Source: Thalassospira profundimaris
GTDB taxonomy: Bacteria; Pseudomonadota; Alphaproteobacteria; Rhodospirillales; Thalassospiraceae
Length of the DNA stretch: 64,000 bases
Direction of reading: 5' to 3'
NCBI RefSeq assembly: GCF_003326755.1
Contig: NZ_JPWH01000003.1
Location: 186,001-250,000 of the forward strand
Shown: positions 1-10,051 of the stretch, in pieces
Layout of the letters: every line of letters begins with the position of its first letter
Position numbering within the stretch: the stretch's first letter is position 1
Notes under the pieces: generated by a model
Database searches by the model: none
The model's input: only the letters and a program-made list of their open reading frames with translations
Told to the model about the DNA's origin: nothing
Position numbers and translations under genes: made by a program

Positions 1-104
1 ACATGAAACCGGGCGATGTTGTTGGTGGCAGCCCGGCTGTTCCCATGATGGAATATCACAAGCAGACCGTTGCGCTTTCGCGACTGATACGAAAAAAGAA
101 ATAA
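1..104 (+). CDS. lpxD: LpxD C-terminal end (partial)
   Basis: This is the last 33 or so codons of a gene that enters from the left edge; the reading frame has codons starting at position 3 and stops at TAA 102-104. The visible tail ([20 protein letters not shown], then a basic LIRKKK end) fits the C-terminus of UDP-3-O-acylglucosamine N-acyltransferase, which adds the N-linked acyl chain in lipid A synthesis. The position directly before fabZ and lpxA is the standard lpxD-fabZ-lpxA order. The catalytic part lies outside the window, so the call rests on the tail and the context. Confidence 0.8.
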   Translation, partial: MKPGDVVGGSPAVPMMEYHKQTVALSRLIRKKK

Positions 105-115
105 GGGCACTGTTT

Positions 116-565
116 ATGACCGAACTGGCAAATGTTGATATCCAGCGTATTCTGGAGATGATCCCGCATCGTTATCCGTTTCTGTTGATCGACAAGGTCA
201 TTGATATTGCGGCAGATGAATCGGCCGTCGGGATTAAAAATGTAACGATGAATGAACCGCAATTTGCCGGTCATTTTCCGCAGCAGCCGATTATGCCCGG
301 TGTTTTGATTATTGAATCAATGGCGCAGACGGCGGCCATTCTGGTGGTTCATACGCTGGGTGCTGATTCCGAAGGCAAGCTGGTTTATTTCATGAGCATT
401 GATAGTGCGCGTTTCCGCAAACCGGTTGTTCCGGGCGATGTGATGCACATTCACGTGCGGAAAAAACAAAGCAGGGGGCCGGTCTGGAAATTTGAAAGTG
501 AAGTTCTTGTTGACGGCGCGGTTGTTGCCGAAGCAACGATTGCTGCGATGATCCGGGATAATTGA
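116..565 (+). CDS. fabZ: 3-hydroxyacyl-ACP dehydratase FabZ
   Basis: FabZ removes water from (3R)-hydroxyacyl-ACP in fatty acid elongation in the cytoplasm. The 149-residue length is normal for the family. The hot-dog fold signature is clear: [11 protein letters not shown] near residues 18-28, then [16 protein letters not shown] with the catalytic His53 and Glu67. It lies 11 bp after lpxD, and its stop is only 2 bp before the lpxA ATG, so it belongs to the lipid A operon. There it competes with LpxA for the shared hydroxymyristoyl-ACP pool. Confidence 0.97.
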   Translation: MTELANVDIQRILEMIPHRYPFLLIDKVIDIAADESAVGIKNVTMNEPQFAGHFPQQPIMPGVLIIESMAQTAAILVVHTLGADSEGKLVYFMSIDSARFRKPVVPGDVMHIHVRKKQSRGPVWKFESEVLVDGAVVAEATIAAMIRDN

Positions 566-567
566 TA

Positions 568-1371
568 ATGGCAAACGTGCATCCGACAGCAATTGTCGAA
601 GACGGTGCGCAGCTCGGTCAGGATGTCGAAATCGGCCCCTATAGCATGGTGGGCGCTTCGGTGGTTCTGGGGGACGGGGTAAAACTGCATTCGCACGTGG
701 TGATCGCTGGAAATACCACGCTGGGCGATGAAAGTGTTGTTTTCCCTTTTGCCTCGATCGGTCATGCGCCGCAGGATCTTAAATTCAAGGGCGAGGCCTC
801 GCGACTGGTGGTGGGCAAACGTGCCAAAATTCGCGAAGGTGTCACCATGAATCCCGGTACCGAAGGCGGCGGCATGCTGACATCGGTGGGGGACGATTGC
901 CTGGTGATGGCAGGTGCCCATATTGGCCATGATTGTATGGTGGGCAATCATTGTATCCTGGTCAATAATGCAACCTTGGCGGGACATGTCCATGTCGATG
1001 ATTTTGCCATTGTTGGTGGATTGTCGGCGGTGCACCAGTTCGTTCGTATTGGCCGACATGCCATGATTGGCGGGATGACGGGCGTTGAAAGCGACGTTAT
1101 TCCCTATGGGTCGGTTATTGGCAATCGCGCCTATTTGTCAGGGTTGAATATTGTGGGCCTCAAACGCCGTGGTTTTGATCGTGAAACGATTCATTCCCTG
1201 CGCAAGGCATATCGTCTTGTTTTTGCCCACGAGGGTACGCTGGCGGAACGCGTTGAGGAAGTCGCCAAGGACTTTGCCGATGTGGGCCCGGTTATGGAAA
1301 TCATCAATTTTCTGAAAGCAGAGAGCACACGCTCTGTCTGCACACCGAAATATGACAGTTCCGCAGGGTAA
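568..1371 (+). CDS. lpxA: UDP-GlcNAc acyltransferase LpxA
   Basis: LpxA carries out the first step of lipid A synthesis, transferring a 3-hydroxyacyl chain from ACP to UDP-N-acetylglucosamine. The 267-residue protein opens with the HPTAIVEDGAQLG left-handed beta-helix hexapeptide pattern, which continues to about residue 190. AHIGHDCMVGNH carries the catalytic His near residue 121, and a helical C-terminal domain follows. A TTG lies 6 bp upstream in frame, but the ATG at 568 gives the usual family N-terminus and is chosen. The gene overlaps the start of lpxI by 20 bp. Confidence 0.97.
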   Translation: MANVHPTAIVEDGAQLGQDVEIGPYSMVGASVVLGDGVKLHSHVVIAGNTTLGDESVVFPFASIGHAPQDLKFKGEASRLVVGKRAKIREGVTMNPGTEGGGMLTSVGDDCLVMAGAHIGHDCMVGNHCILVNNATLAGHVHVDDFAIVGGLSAVHQFVRIGRHAMIGGMTGVESDVIPYGSVIGNRAYLSGLNIVGLKRRGFDRETIHSLRKAYRLVFAHEGTLAERVEEVAKDFADVGPVMEIINFLKAESTRSVCTPKYDSSAG

Positions 1372-2197
1372 AATTGGCCTGATCGCAGGTGGTGGTGATC
1401 TTCCCGCCCGCCTTGTCGGTGCCGCAAAGGCATCGGGGCGGGCGGTGTTCGTTGTTGCGCTTGAGGGCCATTGCGAGGCTCCCGATGCCCTGGGCGCGCC
1501 TTATGAGGTCATTCGGCTGGGGGCGGCAGGAAAAATCCTGTCACGGTTAAAAGCCGAAGGCTGTGTCGATGTTGTTTTGGCGGGCAAGGTAAAACGTCCG
1601 TCATTTGCTTCCATTCGCCCGGATTTGCGGGGTGCCAGATTGCTGGCGAAAATCGGTTTTAAATCACTGGGTGACGATGGCTTGCTGCGAATTATCGGAC
1701 AGGAGCTGGAACGCGATGGTTTTCGCCTTGTGGGCGCACATGAAATTATGGCTGACCTGATTGCGCCCGAGGGAACCCTGGGGGCTGTTTTACCCAGCGA
1801 GCAGGCATTGAGTGACGCGCGGCGCGGGCTGGAAATTGCCAAAGTTCTGGGCCGGGTTGATGTGGGGCAGGGATGTATTGTCCAGCAGGGGCTGGTGTTG
1901 GCGGTTGAGGCCATTGAAGGAACAGACGAAATGATTCGCCGCTCCGCCGGTTATGCCCGCCCCGGAGCAGGCGGCGTGTTGGTAAAAACCAGCAAGCCAC
2001 AGCAGGACAAGCGGCTGGACTTGCCGGCGATTGGTATCACGACTATCGAGCAGGCTCATGCTGCCGGATTGGCAGGGATTGCGCTACAGGCCGGGGGAAC
2101 CATGATTATTGACCGGGCAGCCGTGATTGAAAAAGCAAACCAGTTAGGACTTTTTTTGATTGGTCTGCCAGAAACGGGCAGCACGACTCATGAGTGA
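1352..2197 (+). CDS. lpxI: UDP-2,3-diacylglucosamine diphosphatase LpxI
   Basis: LpxI cleaves UDP-2,3-diacylglucosamine to lipid X plus UMP. It is the alphaproteobacterial replacement for LpxH and is unrelated to it in sequence. The 281-residue protein begins KIGLIAGGGDLPARL, the typical N-terminal motif, and ends with a conserved domain including RPGAGGVLVKTSKPQQD and the GGTMIID segment. It overlaps lpxA by 20 bp and lpxB by 8 bp, so the genes are probably translationally coupled. Confidence 0.93.
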   Translation: MTVPQGKIGLIAGGGDLPARLVGAAKASGRAVFVVALEGHCEAPDALGAPYEVIRLGAAGKILSRLKAEGCVDVVLAGKVKRPSFASIRPDLRGARLLAKIGFKSLGDDGLLRIIGQELERDGFRLVGAHEIMADLIAPEGTLGAVLPSEQALSDARRGLEIAKVLGRVDVGQGCIVQQGLVLAVEAIEGTDEMIRRSAGYARPGAGGVLVKTSKPQQDKRLDLPAIGITTIEQAHAAGLAGIALQAGGTMIIDRAAVIEKANQLGLFLIGLPETGSTTHE

Positions 2198-3389
2198 TCT
2201 TATCGAAAATACGAAAGAAAATTCGGCATTGTCAGACACGCGACCCTTGAAAATCATGCTGGTCGCCGGAGAAGCATCGGGAGATCAGCTTGGTGGGCGT
2301 TTAATGGCGGCCATAAAGCGCCAATATGACGATGTCAGTTTTATCGGTGTTGGTGGTCCCCGCATGATCGGCGAGGGCATGCAAAGCCTGTTTTCGATGA
2401 ACGAAATGTCGGTGATGGGGCTGGCAGAAGTCATTCCGCACATCCCGCGTCTTTTACGTCGCATTCGGGAAACGGCTGAACTGGCGATTGCCGAACGCCC
2501 TGACATTGTCGTTACGATTGATGCACCCGATTTCAGTTTTCGTGTCGGCAAGAAGCTCGTTCATTCCGGTATTCCGCTGGTTCATTATGTTGCGCCGTCG
2601 GTTTGGGCCTGGCGTCCTGGCCGCGCCCGTAAAATTGCAAAGTTTCTCGATCATCTTTTGGCGCTTTTGCCGTTTGAACCCTCGTATTTCGAGCGTGAGG
2701 GCCTGCCCACCACGTTTATTGGCCATTCTGCCGTTGAAGAACGCCACGGTGGAGATGCAGTGCGTTTTCGCAATCAACATGGCCTTCGCGATCAAACCCG
2801 GGTGATAGCGGTTTTGCCGGGCAGTCGACATTCAGAGGTGGGACGCCTGTTGCCTGTCTTTCGTGATGTTGTTGTGCGCCTGGCACAGGATGATCCCGAA
2901 TTTTGCTTTGTTATTCCGACGGTCAGCAAGGTCGAGGATATTGTCCGTCAGACCGTTGCAGAATGGCCGGTAAAGACCATTGTGGTTGCAACCGATCAGG
3001 AGCGCCGGGACGCCTTTAGCTGTGCTCACGTGGCCTTGGCAGCATCAGGAACCGTATCGCTGGAGCTGGGAATTGTCGGAGTACCCCATGTTATCGGATA
3101 TCGTGTCAGTGCGACGAGCGCCTGGCTTGCACGGAAACTTTTAAAAATCGATACTGTGACGATTATTAATCTCGTTCTGGGGCGTAAGCTGATACCGGAA
3201 TATTTGCAGGAAGAGTGCACAGCCGAGGGGCTGTATGCTGCGATGAAACGCCTTGTTGAGCCGGGAGAGGCGCGTGATGCACAGCTTGCCGGTTTTGATG
3301 AAGCCACGACATTGCTGGGATTTGGGCAAACGCCACCCAGCGACAAAGCTGCGGATGTTGTTTTAAGGCTTGCGCTTAAGGGTAAATAA
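2190..3389 (+). CDS. lpxB: Lipid-A-disaccharide synthase LpxB
   Basis: LpxB joins lipid X and UDP-diacylglucosamine into the lipid A disaccharide at the inner face of the cytoplasmic membrane. The glycosyltransferase family 19 N-terminus is seen as MLVAGEASGDQLGGRLM near residue 25, with VWAWRPGR and VLPGSRHSEV further on. The ATG at 2190 overlaps the lpxI stop and gives 399 residues, close to family length; an in-frame TTG at 2160 would add ten unlikely residues. The first 20 residues before the conserved start are variable. It is the last gene of the lipid A operon; no clear T-rich terminator follows directly. Confidence 0.96.
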   Translation: MSDLIENTKENSALSDTRPLKIMLVAGEASGDQLGGRLMAAIKRQYDDVSFIGVGGPRMIGEGMQSLFSMNEMSVMGLAEVIPHIPRLLRRIRETAELAIAERPDIVVTIDAPDFSFRVGKKLVHSGIPLVHYVAPSVWAWRPGRARKIAKFLDHLLALLPFEPSYFEREGLPTTFIGHSAVEERHGGDAVRFRNQHGLRDQTRVIAVLPGSRHSEVGRLLPVFRDVVVRLAQDDPEFCFVIPTVSKVEDIVRQTVAEWPVKTIVVATDQERRDAFSCAHVALAASGTVSLELGIVGVPHVIGYRVSATSAWLARKLLKIDTVTIINLVLGRKLIPEYLQEECTAEGLYAAMKRLVEPGEARDAQLAGFDEATTLLGFGQTPPSDKAADVVLRLALKGK

Positions 3390-3504
3390 ACCAGATTTAC
3401 ATGACGTTCTAAGAAGTTGGCAGAAGTTACAGGCCTGTGGGTTTTCCAAATGACTGACGTTCTGTAAGTTTTGAGCTTTCAAAAAATTGAATGGGAGTTT
3501 TTTT

Positions 3505-3945
3505 ATGCGCTATTTGCATACGATGGTACGTGTCAAAGATATTGACGCTTCAATGAATTTTTATTGCGACCTGCTGGGGATGGAAGAAACCCGTCGTATC
3601 GAAAGTGAAAAGGGGCGCTTTACCCTGATTTATCTTGCGCCGCCTCAGGATGTTCCGAATGCCAAAGCGCATAAAGCACCTGAACTGGAACTGACGTATA
3701 ACTGGGATCCGGAAGAATATACCGGGGGGCGCAACTTTGGCCATCTTGCTTACGAAGTTGATGACATTTACGCACTTTGCCAGAAATTGATGGATGCCGG
3801 TGTTGCCATTAACCGCCCACCACGTGATGGTCACATGGCTTTTGTACGTTCGCCGGATGGTATTTCCATCGAGTTCTTGCAAAAGGGCGAATCCCTTGCG
3901 CCAGCAGAACCCTGGGCCAGCATGGAAAATACCGGTAGCTGGTAA
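3505..3945 (+). CDS. gloA: Lactoylglutathione lyase (glyoxalase I)
   Basis: Glyoxalase I turns the methylglyoxal-glutathione hemithioacetal into S-lactoylglutathione in the cytoplasm. The 146-residue protein has the single glyoxalase/VOC domain. The metal ligands of the E. coli enzyme are all present: His5 (MRYLHTMVRV), Glu62 (ELELTYNW), His80 (FGHLAYEVDD) and Glu123 (GISIEFLQ). The ATG at 3505 follows a GGGAG ribosome site by a suitable gap and begins exactly as the family does; an upstream in-frame start at 3487 is less likely. It is a single gene followed by a strong terminator. Confidence 0.95.
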   Translation: MRYLHTMVRVKDIDASMNFYCDLLGMEETRRIESEKGRFTLIYLAPPQDVPNAKAHKAPELELTYNWDPEEYTGGRNFGHLAYEVDDIYALCQKLMDAGVAINRPPRDGHMAFVRSPDGISIEFLQKGESLAPAEPWASMENTGSW

Positions 3946-3990
3946 TTTCCTTTTGTTCTGCAGTTTTGCCTGTTGAAGATAATTTATGGA

Positions 3991-4021
3991 AAAATCCCCG
4001 TTTTGGTGCGGGGATTTTTTT
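3991..4021 (+). terminator. Rho-independent terminator after gloA
   Basis: The stem AATCCCCG (3993-4000) pairs with CGGGGATT (4009-4016) around an 8-nt loop and is followed by a T run. It lies 45 bp after the gloA stop. Confidence 0.85.
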
Positions 4022-4040
4022 CGTCTGTATGACAGAACGT

Positions 4041-4071
4041 AAAAAACTCCCTGCCGTGAAGCAGGGAGTTT
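4041..4071 (-). terminator. Rho-independent terminator after gltA
   Basis: A perfect 11-bp stem (4044-4054 with 4061-4071) has a 6-nt loop. On the minus strand it runs into six T residues (complement of 4041-4046). It lies 40 bp beyond the gltA stop, back to back with the gloA terminator. Confidence 0.88.
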
Positions 4072-4112
4072 CTGTGATGTGCGTTTAGACTAGAAATCGA
4101 TGCTGGCCCGGA

Positions 4113-5420
4113 TTAACGGGCATCGACTTCCTTGAATTCGCGCTCGACTTCGCCAGTAAAAAGCTGACGGGGACGACCGATTTTCTGCGAAGGATCTTCG
4201 ATCATTTCCTTCCACTGGGCAATCCAGCCAACTGTACGGGCAACAGCGAACAGCACGGTGAACATGCTTTCGGGAATGCCCATCGCCTTGAAAATGATGC
4301 CCGAATAGAAATCGACATTCGGGTACAGTTTCTTTTCAACGAAATAATCGTCTTCGCGTGCAATACGTTCCAGTTCCTGCGCAACGTCAAGCAGCGGGTC
4401 CTGAACATTGAGTTCCTTAAGAACTTCATGGCAGGTTGCCTGCATCACCTTGGCGCGCGGGTCGTAGTTTTTGTAAACCCGGTGCCCAAAGCCCATCAGA
4501 CGGAACGGATCGTTTTTGTCTTTGGCTTTGTTCACGAATTCAGGGATGTTTTTCACATCGCCGATCTGGTTGAGCATTTTCAGAACGGCTTCGTTTGCGC
4601 CGCCATGTGCCGGACCCCAAAGCGAGGCAATACCAGCCGCAATACAGGCAAACGGATTTGCGCCCGAAGAACCGGCCAGACGAACGGTCGAGGTCGAAGC
4701 ATTCTGTTCATGGTCGGCATGAAGGATCAGGATACGGTCCATTGCTTTTGCCAGGACCGGATTGACTTCATATTTTTCGCACGGAACGCCAAACATCATA
4801 GACAGGAAGTTTTCTGCATATGACAGATTGTTGTTCGGATACTGGAACGGCTGACCGATGGAATATTTGTAGGCCATCGCCGCGATGGTCGGCATTTTTG
4901 CAATCAGGCGATAGGCTGAAATCAGGCGCTGGTTCGGATCACTGATGTCGGTGCTGTCATGATAGAAAGCCGACATGGCACCAACTGAGCCACACATGAT
5001 CGCCATCGGGTGGGCGTCACGACGGAAACCGTTATAGAAGTTGCGCATCTGTTCATGCACCATTGTGTGCATGGTGATGTCACCACGGAATTTGTCGCGT
5101 TCTGCCTTGTTGGGCAGGTCGCCGTAAAGCAGCAGATAGCAAACTTCAAGGAAGTCAGCTTTTTCAGCCAGATCGTCGATTGCATAACCGCGATGACGCA
5201 GGATACCCTTGTCACCATCAATATATGTAATCGTCGATTCACAGCTACCAGTCGAGGTAAAGCCGGGGTCATAGGTAAAGTAACCGGTATCAGCATAAAG
5301 TTTGCGGATATCGATGACCGACGGTCCAATATTTCCCTCAAGAACCGGAAGCTCGTACGACTTGCCATTGGAATTGTCGGTTAGCGTCACGGTATGGGAA
5401 GTCTTGGAATTCTGAGCCAT
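4113..5420 (-). CDS. gltA: Citrate synthase
   Basis: This is type II citrate synthase, condensing acetyl-CoA and oxaloacetate to open the TCA cycle. The 435-residue length fits the hexameric bacterial enzyme. The catalytic residues are visible: His272 in [10 protein letters not shown], His313 in [12 protein letters not shown] and Asp370 in NVDFYSG. The start at 5420 is chosen because an AGGGAAGG ribosome site lies just upstream; an in-frame extension to 5489 has no such support. It is transcribed alone, with its own terminator downstream, and gltX lies about 110 bp upstream on the same strand. Confidence 0.97.
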   Translation of the reverse strand: MAQNSKTSHTVTLTDNSNGKSYELPVLEGNIGPSVIDIRKLYADTGYFTYDPGFTSTGSCESTITYIDGDKGILRHRGYAIDDLAEKADFLEVCYLLLYGDLPNKAERDKFRGDITMHTMVHEQMRNFYNGFRRDAHPMAIMCGSVGAMSAFYHDSTDISDPNQRLISAYRLIAKMPTIAAMAYKYSIGQPFQYPNNNLSYAENFLSMMFGVPCEKYEVNPVLAKAMDRILILHADHEQNASTSTVRLAGSSGANPFACIAAGIASLWGPAHGGANEAVLKMLNQIGDVKNIPEFVNKAKDKNDPFRLMGFGHRVYKNYDPRAKVMQATCHEVLKELNVQDPLLDVAQELERIAREDDYFVEKKLYPNVDFYSGIIFKAMGIPESMFTVLFAVARTVGWIAQWKEMIEDPSQKIGRPRQLFTGEVEREFKEVDAR

Positions 5421-5532
5421 GACTTTTTTTCCTTCCCTGTTAACGAACATGGTTTTCGATTGGGTGCAGCATAATGCCGCAGCGCACAAAGCGCAAACAG
5501 ACTAAAGTTTTCCCGATATTTTTTTGGTGCTG

Positions 5533-6942
5533 TTATACCGCGTCAAATTTTTTAATACGGTTCAGCGTTTCGGGTTTGCCGAGCACATGCATTACTTCAA
5601 AAATGCCCGGTGAAGAATTGGAGCCTGTTAAAACAGCGCGCAAAGGCTGAGCGACTTTGCCCAGTTTCAGGTCTTTGCTTTCTGCTAACTGTTTGACAAC
5701 AGTCTCGATGGCTTCTTCGTGCCAGGTATCAAGACCAGCCAGTTCATTTGCCAGTGCGGCAAACAGTCCGGCAGGGGCACCGTCTATCAATGCCTGTGCC
5801 TTGTCATTGAAAGATAGGACGCCATTTGACACATAGAAAGTGGCAGATTGTGCCAATTCGGTAAGGGTCTTTGCTCTTTCTTTAAGCCCTGACATGCCCT
5901 TGATCAAGGTTTGTTTTTGCACTGCATCTAAATCGCGAACGCCGATTTCAGCCGCAATGGCAGGTGCAATAAGATCCGCAAGGCGCGTATCATCAGCCTG
6001 ACGTATATAAATTCCGTTCAGGTTGGTCAGTTTGGCAAAGTCAAAACGTGACGCGCCTTTGCCAACATCGGCAATGTCAAACCATTCAATCGCCTGCTCG
6101 GTAGAGATGACCTCGTCATCGCCATGCCCCCAGCCCAGACGCAACAGATAGTTGTTAATGGCTTCCGGTAGGAAACCCATTTCGTCACGATAGGCTTCAA
6201 CGCCAAGCGCGCCATGACGCTTGGACAGCTTCGCGCCGTCCGGTCCGTGAATAAGCGGAATATGGGCGAAGGTGGGAACATCCCAGCCCATCGCATCATA
6301 TAACGCCTTTTGGCGAAATGCGTTGGTCAAGTGATCATCACCGCGAATGACGTGGGTAATGCCCATGTCATGGTCATCGACCACGACAGAGAGCATATAG
6401 GTTGGTGTGCCATCAGCACGCAGGATGATATAGTCGTCAAGTTGGTCGTTCGCCACCCTTACTTCACCCTGAACCTGATCATGAATGACAGAATCACCTT
6501 CAAGCGGTGCCTTAAGGCGTACGACGGGTTTAATGCCTTCTGGCGCTTCACGCGCATCGCGGTCACGCCAGCGGCCATCATACTTCATCGGACGGCCTTC
6601 TGCGCGGGCCTTTTCGCGCATTTCAGCCAGTTCCTCGGGCGAACAATAACAGAAATATGCTTTGCCGGCTTCAACCAGGCTATGAGCAACCTCGGCATGA
6701 CGGTCACGGCGGGCGAACTGCATGACGGGTTCTTCGTCAGCGTTCAGGCCCAGCCAGTTCAAACCGGCAAAAATTGCCTGGACGGCCTCGGGGGTCGAAC
6801 GTTCGCGGTCGGTATCTTCGATGCGCAGCAGAAATTTGCCACCGGTATGCTTGGCATAAAGCCAGTTATAAAGGGCGGTACGTGCACCACCAATATGCAG
6901 GAACCCTGTCGGAGACGGGGCAAAACGGGTAACAACCGTCAT
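5533..6942 (-). CDS. gltX: Glutamyl-tRNA synthetase
   Basis: This enzyme charges tRNA-Glu with glutamate. The 469-residue protein begins [23 protein letters not shown], with the class I HIGH motif present as HIGG at residues 16-19. The second class I motif appears as KLSKRHGA. The C-terminal anticodon-binding part ends in a typical small-domain sequence. The start at 6942 matches the family N-terminus; the open frame reaching 7032 is probably 5' leader. Alphaproteobacteria may carry two gltX copies. This one is of the full-length discriminating type, but tRNA specificity cannot be read from sequence alone. Confidence 0.95.
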   Translation of the reverse strand: MTVVTRFAPSPTGFLHIGGARTALYNWLYAKHTGGKFLLRIEDTDRERSTPEAVQAIFAGLNWLGLNADEEPVMQFARRDRHAEVAHSLVEAGKAYFCYCSPEELAEMREKARAEGRPMKYDGRWRDRDAREAPEGIKPVVRLKAPLEGDSVIHDQVQGEVRVANDQLDDYIILRADGTPTYMLSVVVDDHDMGITHVIRGDDHLTNAFRQKALYDAMGWDVPTFAHIPLIHGPDGAKLSKRHGALGVEAYRDEMGFLPEAINNYLLRLGWGHGDDEVISTEQAIEWFDIADVGKGASRFDFAKLTNLNGIYIRQADDTRLADLIAPAIAAEIGVRDLDAVQKQTLIKGMSGLKERAKTLTELAQSATFYVSNGVLSFNDKAQALIDGAPAGLFAALANELAGLDTWHEEAIETVVKQLAESKDLKLGKVAQPLRAVLTGSNSSPGIFEVMHVLGKPETLNRIKKFDAV

Positions 6943-7037
6943 TCGCTTTATCCATTTTTTCTGGATGTTGTCGCTTGTCGTTAAGACATTTGGCGTGCAG
7001 GCTATATCATATTCGGAATGCTGTTGCACCACAGTGG

Positions 7038-9200
7038 ATGATAGATAAAAGCCCGAGGCACATTATACCATTCAACATTCGTCGCATAAAATGGCGACAA
7101 ATTAATTTTTTTCAAGGTCTTAACGCTGTTTATGAGTATATCGCTACAGCGTTGGCAGAGGACCGTGAAAAATGGATTTTGTCATGTGCCATGTTCCTTG
7201 GGTTGGGTCAGGCGGTATATTTTTCGCTTAAGGCGCAACCTTCGGATGTTTTATTGGCTGTTGCGTTATTGATCACGCTGGTCGGTATGTGGGTGAGTCG
7301 TCACCATGTCATCCCGTTTTTTTGTTGTTTGATGCTGTTTTTTGCGCTGGCAGGTGGCGGAATTGTCCAGGTGCATTTGTACATTCTGCAAGGGCCGGTT
7401 CTTAAGAAGACGCTTTATACCGACAATTTGCAGGGCAAAATACTGTCACTGGAACCGAGAAACGGACGCACCCGTTTGATGGTTGCGCCGGATGGCATCG
7501 CAGGATTGTCTCGCGATCAATGGCCGCAAAAGGTCAGACTGTCGCTTTCGGGCGATATAGAGGCGCGTCCCGGAGATTATTTTGCGGGAAAAGCCAAGAT
7601 TTTTCCGCTTAGTGTACCTGAAACGCCTGGTGACCCGGATTTTGCCAGAAACCTTTATTTTGACGGGATTGGGGCAACCGGATTTGCATTGGGCCGCAGT
7701 TACCGGATTGATCGTGATCTGACGGCTGAAACCGGGTTCTTTGAAAGAATAGAAAAAATCCGCCTGGCGATTATGGAGTGGATCAATAACGGCCTTGAAC
7801 CGGCCAGAGCCGGGCTGGCCAATGCCATTCTGGTGGGGGAACGGGGTGGTGTTGCGCCCGCACTGGCAGAGGATTTGCGCAAATCCGGTTTGGCCCATTT
7901 GCTGGCAATATCCGGACTTCATATGGGGCTGCTTTGTGGCGTGGTGTTTTTTACGGTTCGTTTCGGGCTGGCATTGTTTCCCTCGGTCGCCCTGAGATAT
8001 CCGATCAAAAAATGGGCGGCGATCGCCGGTTTTATCGTAGGTGCTTTTTACCTGCTGCTGTCTGGTGCAACGGTGCCAACCCAGCGGGCATTCGTGATGA
8101 CGGCAATCGTTCTGTTTGCCGTGCTGGTGGATCGGCGCGCCATTTCTTTGCGACTGGTGGCGATTGCTGCCGTCATTGTCATGGTTTTGCGTCCCGACGC
8201 GATTTTAGGGGCCAGCTTTCAGCTTTCATTTGCCGCCGTCACAGCACTTGTCGCTTTTTACCAGGGCAAAGGGGGACGACTGGTTTCACCTCAGCGTGAT
8301 CTGCCCATATGGCAGCGTATTGGGCGGTATCTGTTTGCGTTGTTTATTACCGGCATCATGGTGACGGCGGTAACGGCCCCGATCATCGGGTTTCATTTCG
8401 GGCGCATTTCTCTGCTGGGAGTCGTGTCAAATCTGGTTGCGATTCCCCTTATGGCGTTCTGGATTATGCCCGGCATTGTTGCGGTTCTGGTTTTATTGCC
8501 CTTGGGACTAGAAGGAATCGCCCTTGGTTTTCTTGCTCCGGGCCTGGATGTTTTGATCGCGCTTGCTCATCTTGTTGGTCGTCAGGATTGGGGGGTGTGG
8601 CATATTGCGCAGCCGTCTGCCTTGGCCGTTATTTTGAGCCTGTTGACACTACTATGGCTGGTGATTTGGCGACAGCGTGTGTTGTGGGTGTTTGCTATCG
8701 TTCCTGCTGTGGGGGCCGGAATTGCTTCTTTAAGTGCCCAATCGCCTGATCTGTTGGTGGGAGGGGACCAAAAAGACTGGGCATTTTATCGCAATCAGGA
8801 TGATGATTTGGTGTTTAATGACCGGGTCAGCGGCTTTCACCGTGACATTTGGAATGCCCGTTTCGGAACCGGTTTTGTACCGGAAAAACGGGAGGAAATG
8901 TATTGTGTACAGCAAAGATGCTGGTTTAAGAAAAATGGAAAGTCTATTGTTATATCTGATAAAATAGATGATCCATTCTATCTTTGTCGCCATGCGGACG
9001 TGATTGTCGTCCTGAAACAGGATTTTCCCGTTTCAGCATGTCGCGGAGTGAAGAGAATGCCGCTGATTATTGACGACGATGTGTTGTGGTGGCAGGGCGG
9101 TGTTACGGTTTTTTTAGGCGATCAACAGGTCGCTTCACGCTATGTAACCGTAAGGCAGACCAGCGGCAACTGGCCCTGGATCATCATTGGTGGCCGCTGA
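7038..9200 (+). CDS. comEC: ComEC/Rec2-family membrane protein
   Basis: This is a polytopic inner-membrane protein of the ComEC/Rec2 competence family, which forms the channel for single-stranded DNA uptake in transformable bacteria. It has N-terminal membrane helices and an OB-like DUF4131 segment near residues 120-220. The Competence domain follows, with [19 protein letters not shown] and [12 protein letters not shown]. The family's C-terminal metallo-beta-lactamase-like part is shortened (about 160 residues) and shows no HxHxDH motif. The start is uncertain: the frame is open from 6975, ATG 7038 is a reasonable choice, and no strong ribosome site is seen. It is divergent from gltX and ends 18 bp from lexA, which converges on it. 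Confidence 0.85.
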   Translation: MIDKSPRHIIPFNIRRIKWRQINFFQGLNAVYEYIATALAEDREKWILSCAMFLGLGQAVYFSLKAQPSDVLLAVALLITLVGMWVSRHHVIPFFCCLMLFFALAGGGIVQVHLYILQGPVLKKTLYTDNLQGKILSLEPRNGRTRLMVAPDGIAGLSRDQWPQKVRLSLSGDIEARPGDYFAGKAKIFPLSVPETPGDPDFARNLYFDGIGATGFALGRSYRIDRDLTAETGFFERIEKIRLAIMEWINNGLEPARAGLANAILVGERGGVAPALAEDLRKSGLAHLLAISGLHMGLLCGVVFFTVRFGLALFPSVALRYPIKKWAAIAGFIVGAFYLLLSGATVPTQRAFVMTAIVLFAVLVDRRAISLRLVAIAAVIVMVLRPDAILGASFQLSFAAVTALVAFYQGKGGRLVSPQRDLPIWQRIGRYLFALFITGIMVTAVTAPIIGFHFGRISLLGVVSNLVAIPLMAFWIMPGIVAVLVLLPLGLEGIALGFLAPGLDVLIALAHLVGRQDWGVWHIAQPSALAVILSLLTLLWLVIWRQRVLWVFAIVPAVGAGIASLSAQSPDLLVGGDQKDWAFYRNQDDDLVFNDRVSGFHRDIWNARFGTGFVPEKREEMYCVQQRCWFKKNGKSIVISDKIDDPFYLCRHADVIVVLKQDFPVSACRGVKRMPLIIDDDVLWWQGGVTVFLGDQQVASRYVTVRQTSGNWPWIIIGGR

Positions 9201-9218
9201 TCTGAAGGGATGTTTTGC

Positions 9219-9932
9219 TTAATATTGCCGCAGCAGACCAATCAGTCGACCCTGGATTTGCACGCGCTCCGGTGGCAGGGCGCGTGTTTCATAGCGGGAA
9301 TTGGCAGGCTCCAGCAAGACCTGGCCCAAACCACGTTTAATGCGTTTGAGGGTTGCCTCGCTATCATCAACAAGGGCAACAACGATGGTGCCGTCATTGG
9401 CATGTTCACATCGTTGAATCAGGACCGTATCACCATCCAGAATACCGGCCTCAATCATGGAGTCCCCGGATACCTCAAGAGCGTAATGCTCCCCGGTGCC
9501 CAAAAGGGCTGCCGGAACCTGAACCTGGGTACTTTGATCGCGCAGGGCTTCAATCGGGGTACCGGCGGCGATCCGGCCATACAGGGGCAGGGAAACGCTT
9601 TCCTGAATTTCGGAAAAGGCCGAGGGCACCGTTGCAGGACGATGGGTCGTTTTCCTGGCAGATGAAATGGGGGTAACGTGCGCCGTACTGGGCATTACTG
9701 CAGCATCATCATCGTTATTGTCGGGCAGGCGCAGAACTTCAAGCGCGCGTGCCCGATGCGCAAGACGGCGAATGAAACCGCGTTCCTCAAGCCCGGTGAT
9801 TAACCGGTGAATGCCTGATTTGGATTTCAGGTTCAACGCTTCCTTCATTTCATCGAACGAAGGTGAAATACCGTGATCGCGAAGGTGATTGTCGATATAG
9901 ACTAGCAATTCGTATTGCTTGCGCGTCAGCAT
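9219..9932 (-). CDS. lexA: LexA repressor
   Basis: LexA is the SOS repressor; RecA filaments trigger its self-cleavage after DNA damage. The winged-helix N-terminus ([24 protein letters not shown]) is intact. The cleavage site Ala123-Gly124 (RIAAGTP), catalytic Ser158 (VSGDSMIE) and Lys196 (EATLKRI) are all present. At 237 residues it is longer than E. coli LexA because of an acidic/Ser-Thr linker at about 71-105, as is usual in alphaproteobacteria. A GTTC-N7-GTTC operator lies 45 bp upstream, so it should repress itself. It follows moaC on the same strand. Confidence 0.97.
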   Translation of the reverse strand: MLTRKQYELLVYIDNHLRDHGISPSFDEMKEALNLKSKSGIHRLITGLEERGFIRRLAHRARALEVLRLPDNNDDDAAVMPSTAHVTPISSARKTTHRPATVPSAFSEIQESVSLPLYGRIAAGTPIEALRDQSTQVQVPAALLGTGEHYALEVSGDSMIEAGILDGDTVLIQRCEHANDGTIVVALVDDSEATLKRIKRGLGQVLLEPANSRYETRALPPERVQIQGRLIGLLRQY

Positions 9933-9976
9933 GGCATTTTCCCAAACCCAAATAAGAACAAATCGAATACACTAAT

Positions 9977-9991
9977 GTTCTACTTTGGTTC
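9977..9991 (-). promoter_or_regulatory. SOS box (LexA operator)
   Basis: The plus strand reads GTTCTACTTTGGTTC, an exact match to the alphaproteobacterial LexA operator GTTC-N7-GTTC. It sits 45-59 bp upstream of the lexA start codon, consistent with autoregulation. The consensus is established for Caulobacter and Rhizobiales; binding here is inferred. Confidence 0.85.
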
Positions 9992-10051
9992 TGATCGGTG
10001 GTCAAGCATCTTGCGCGCAATAAGCACACTTAAACCGTGTTCTTACAAAGA

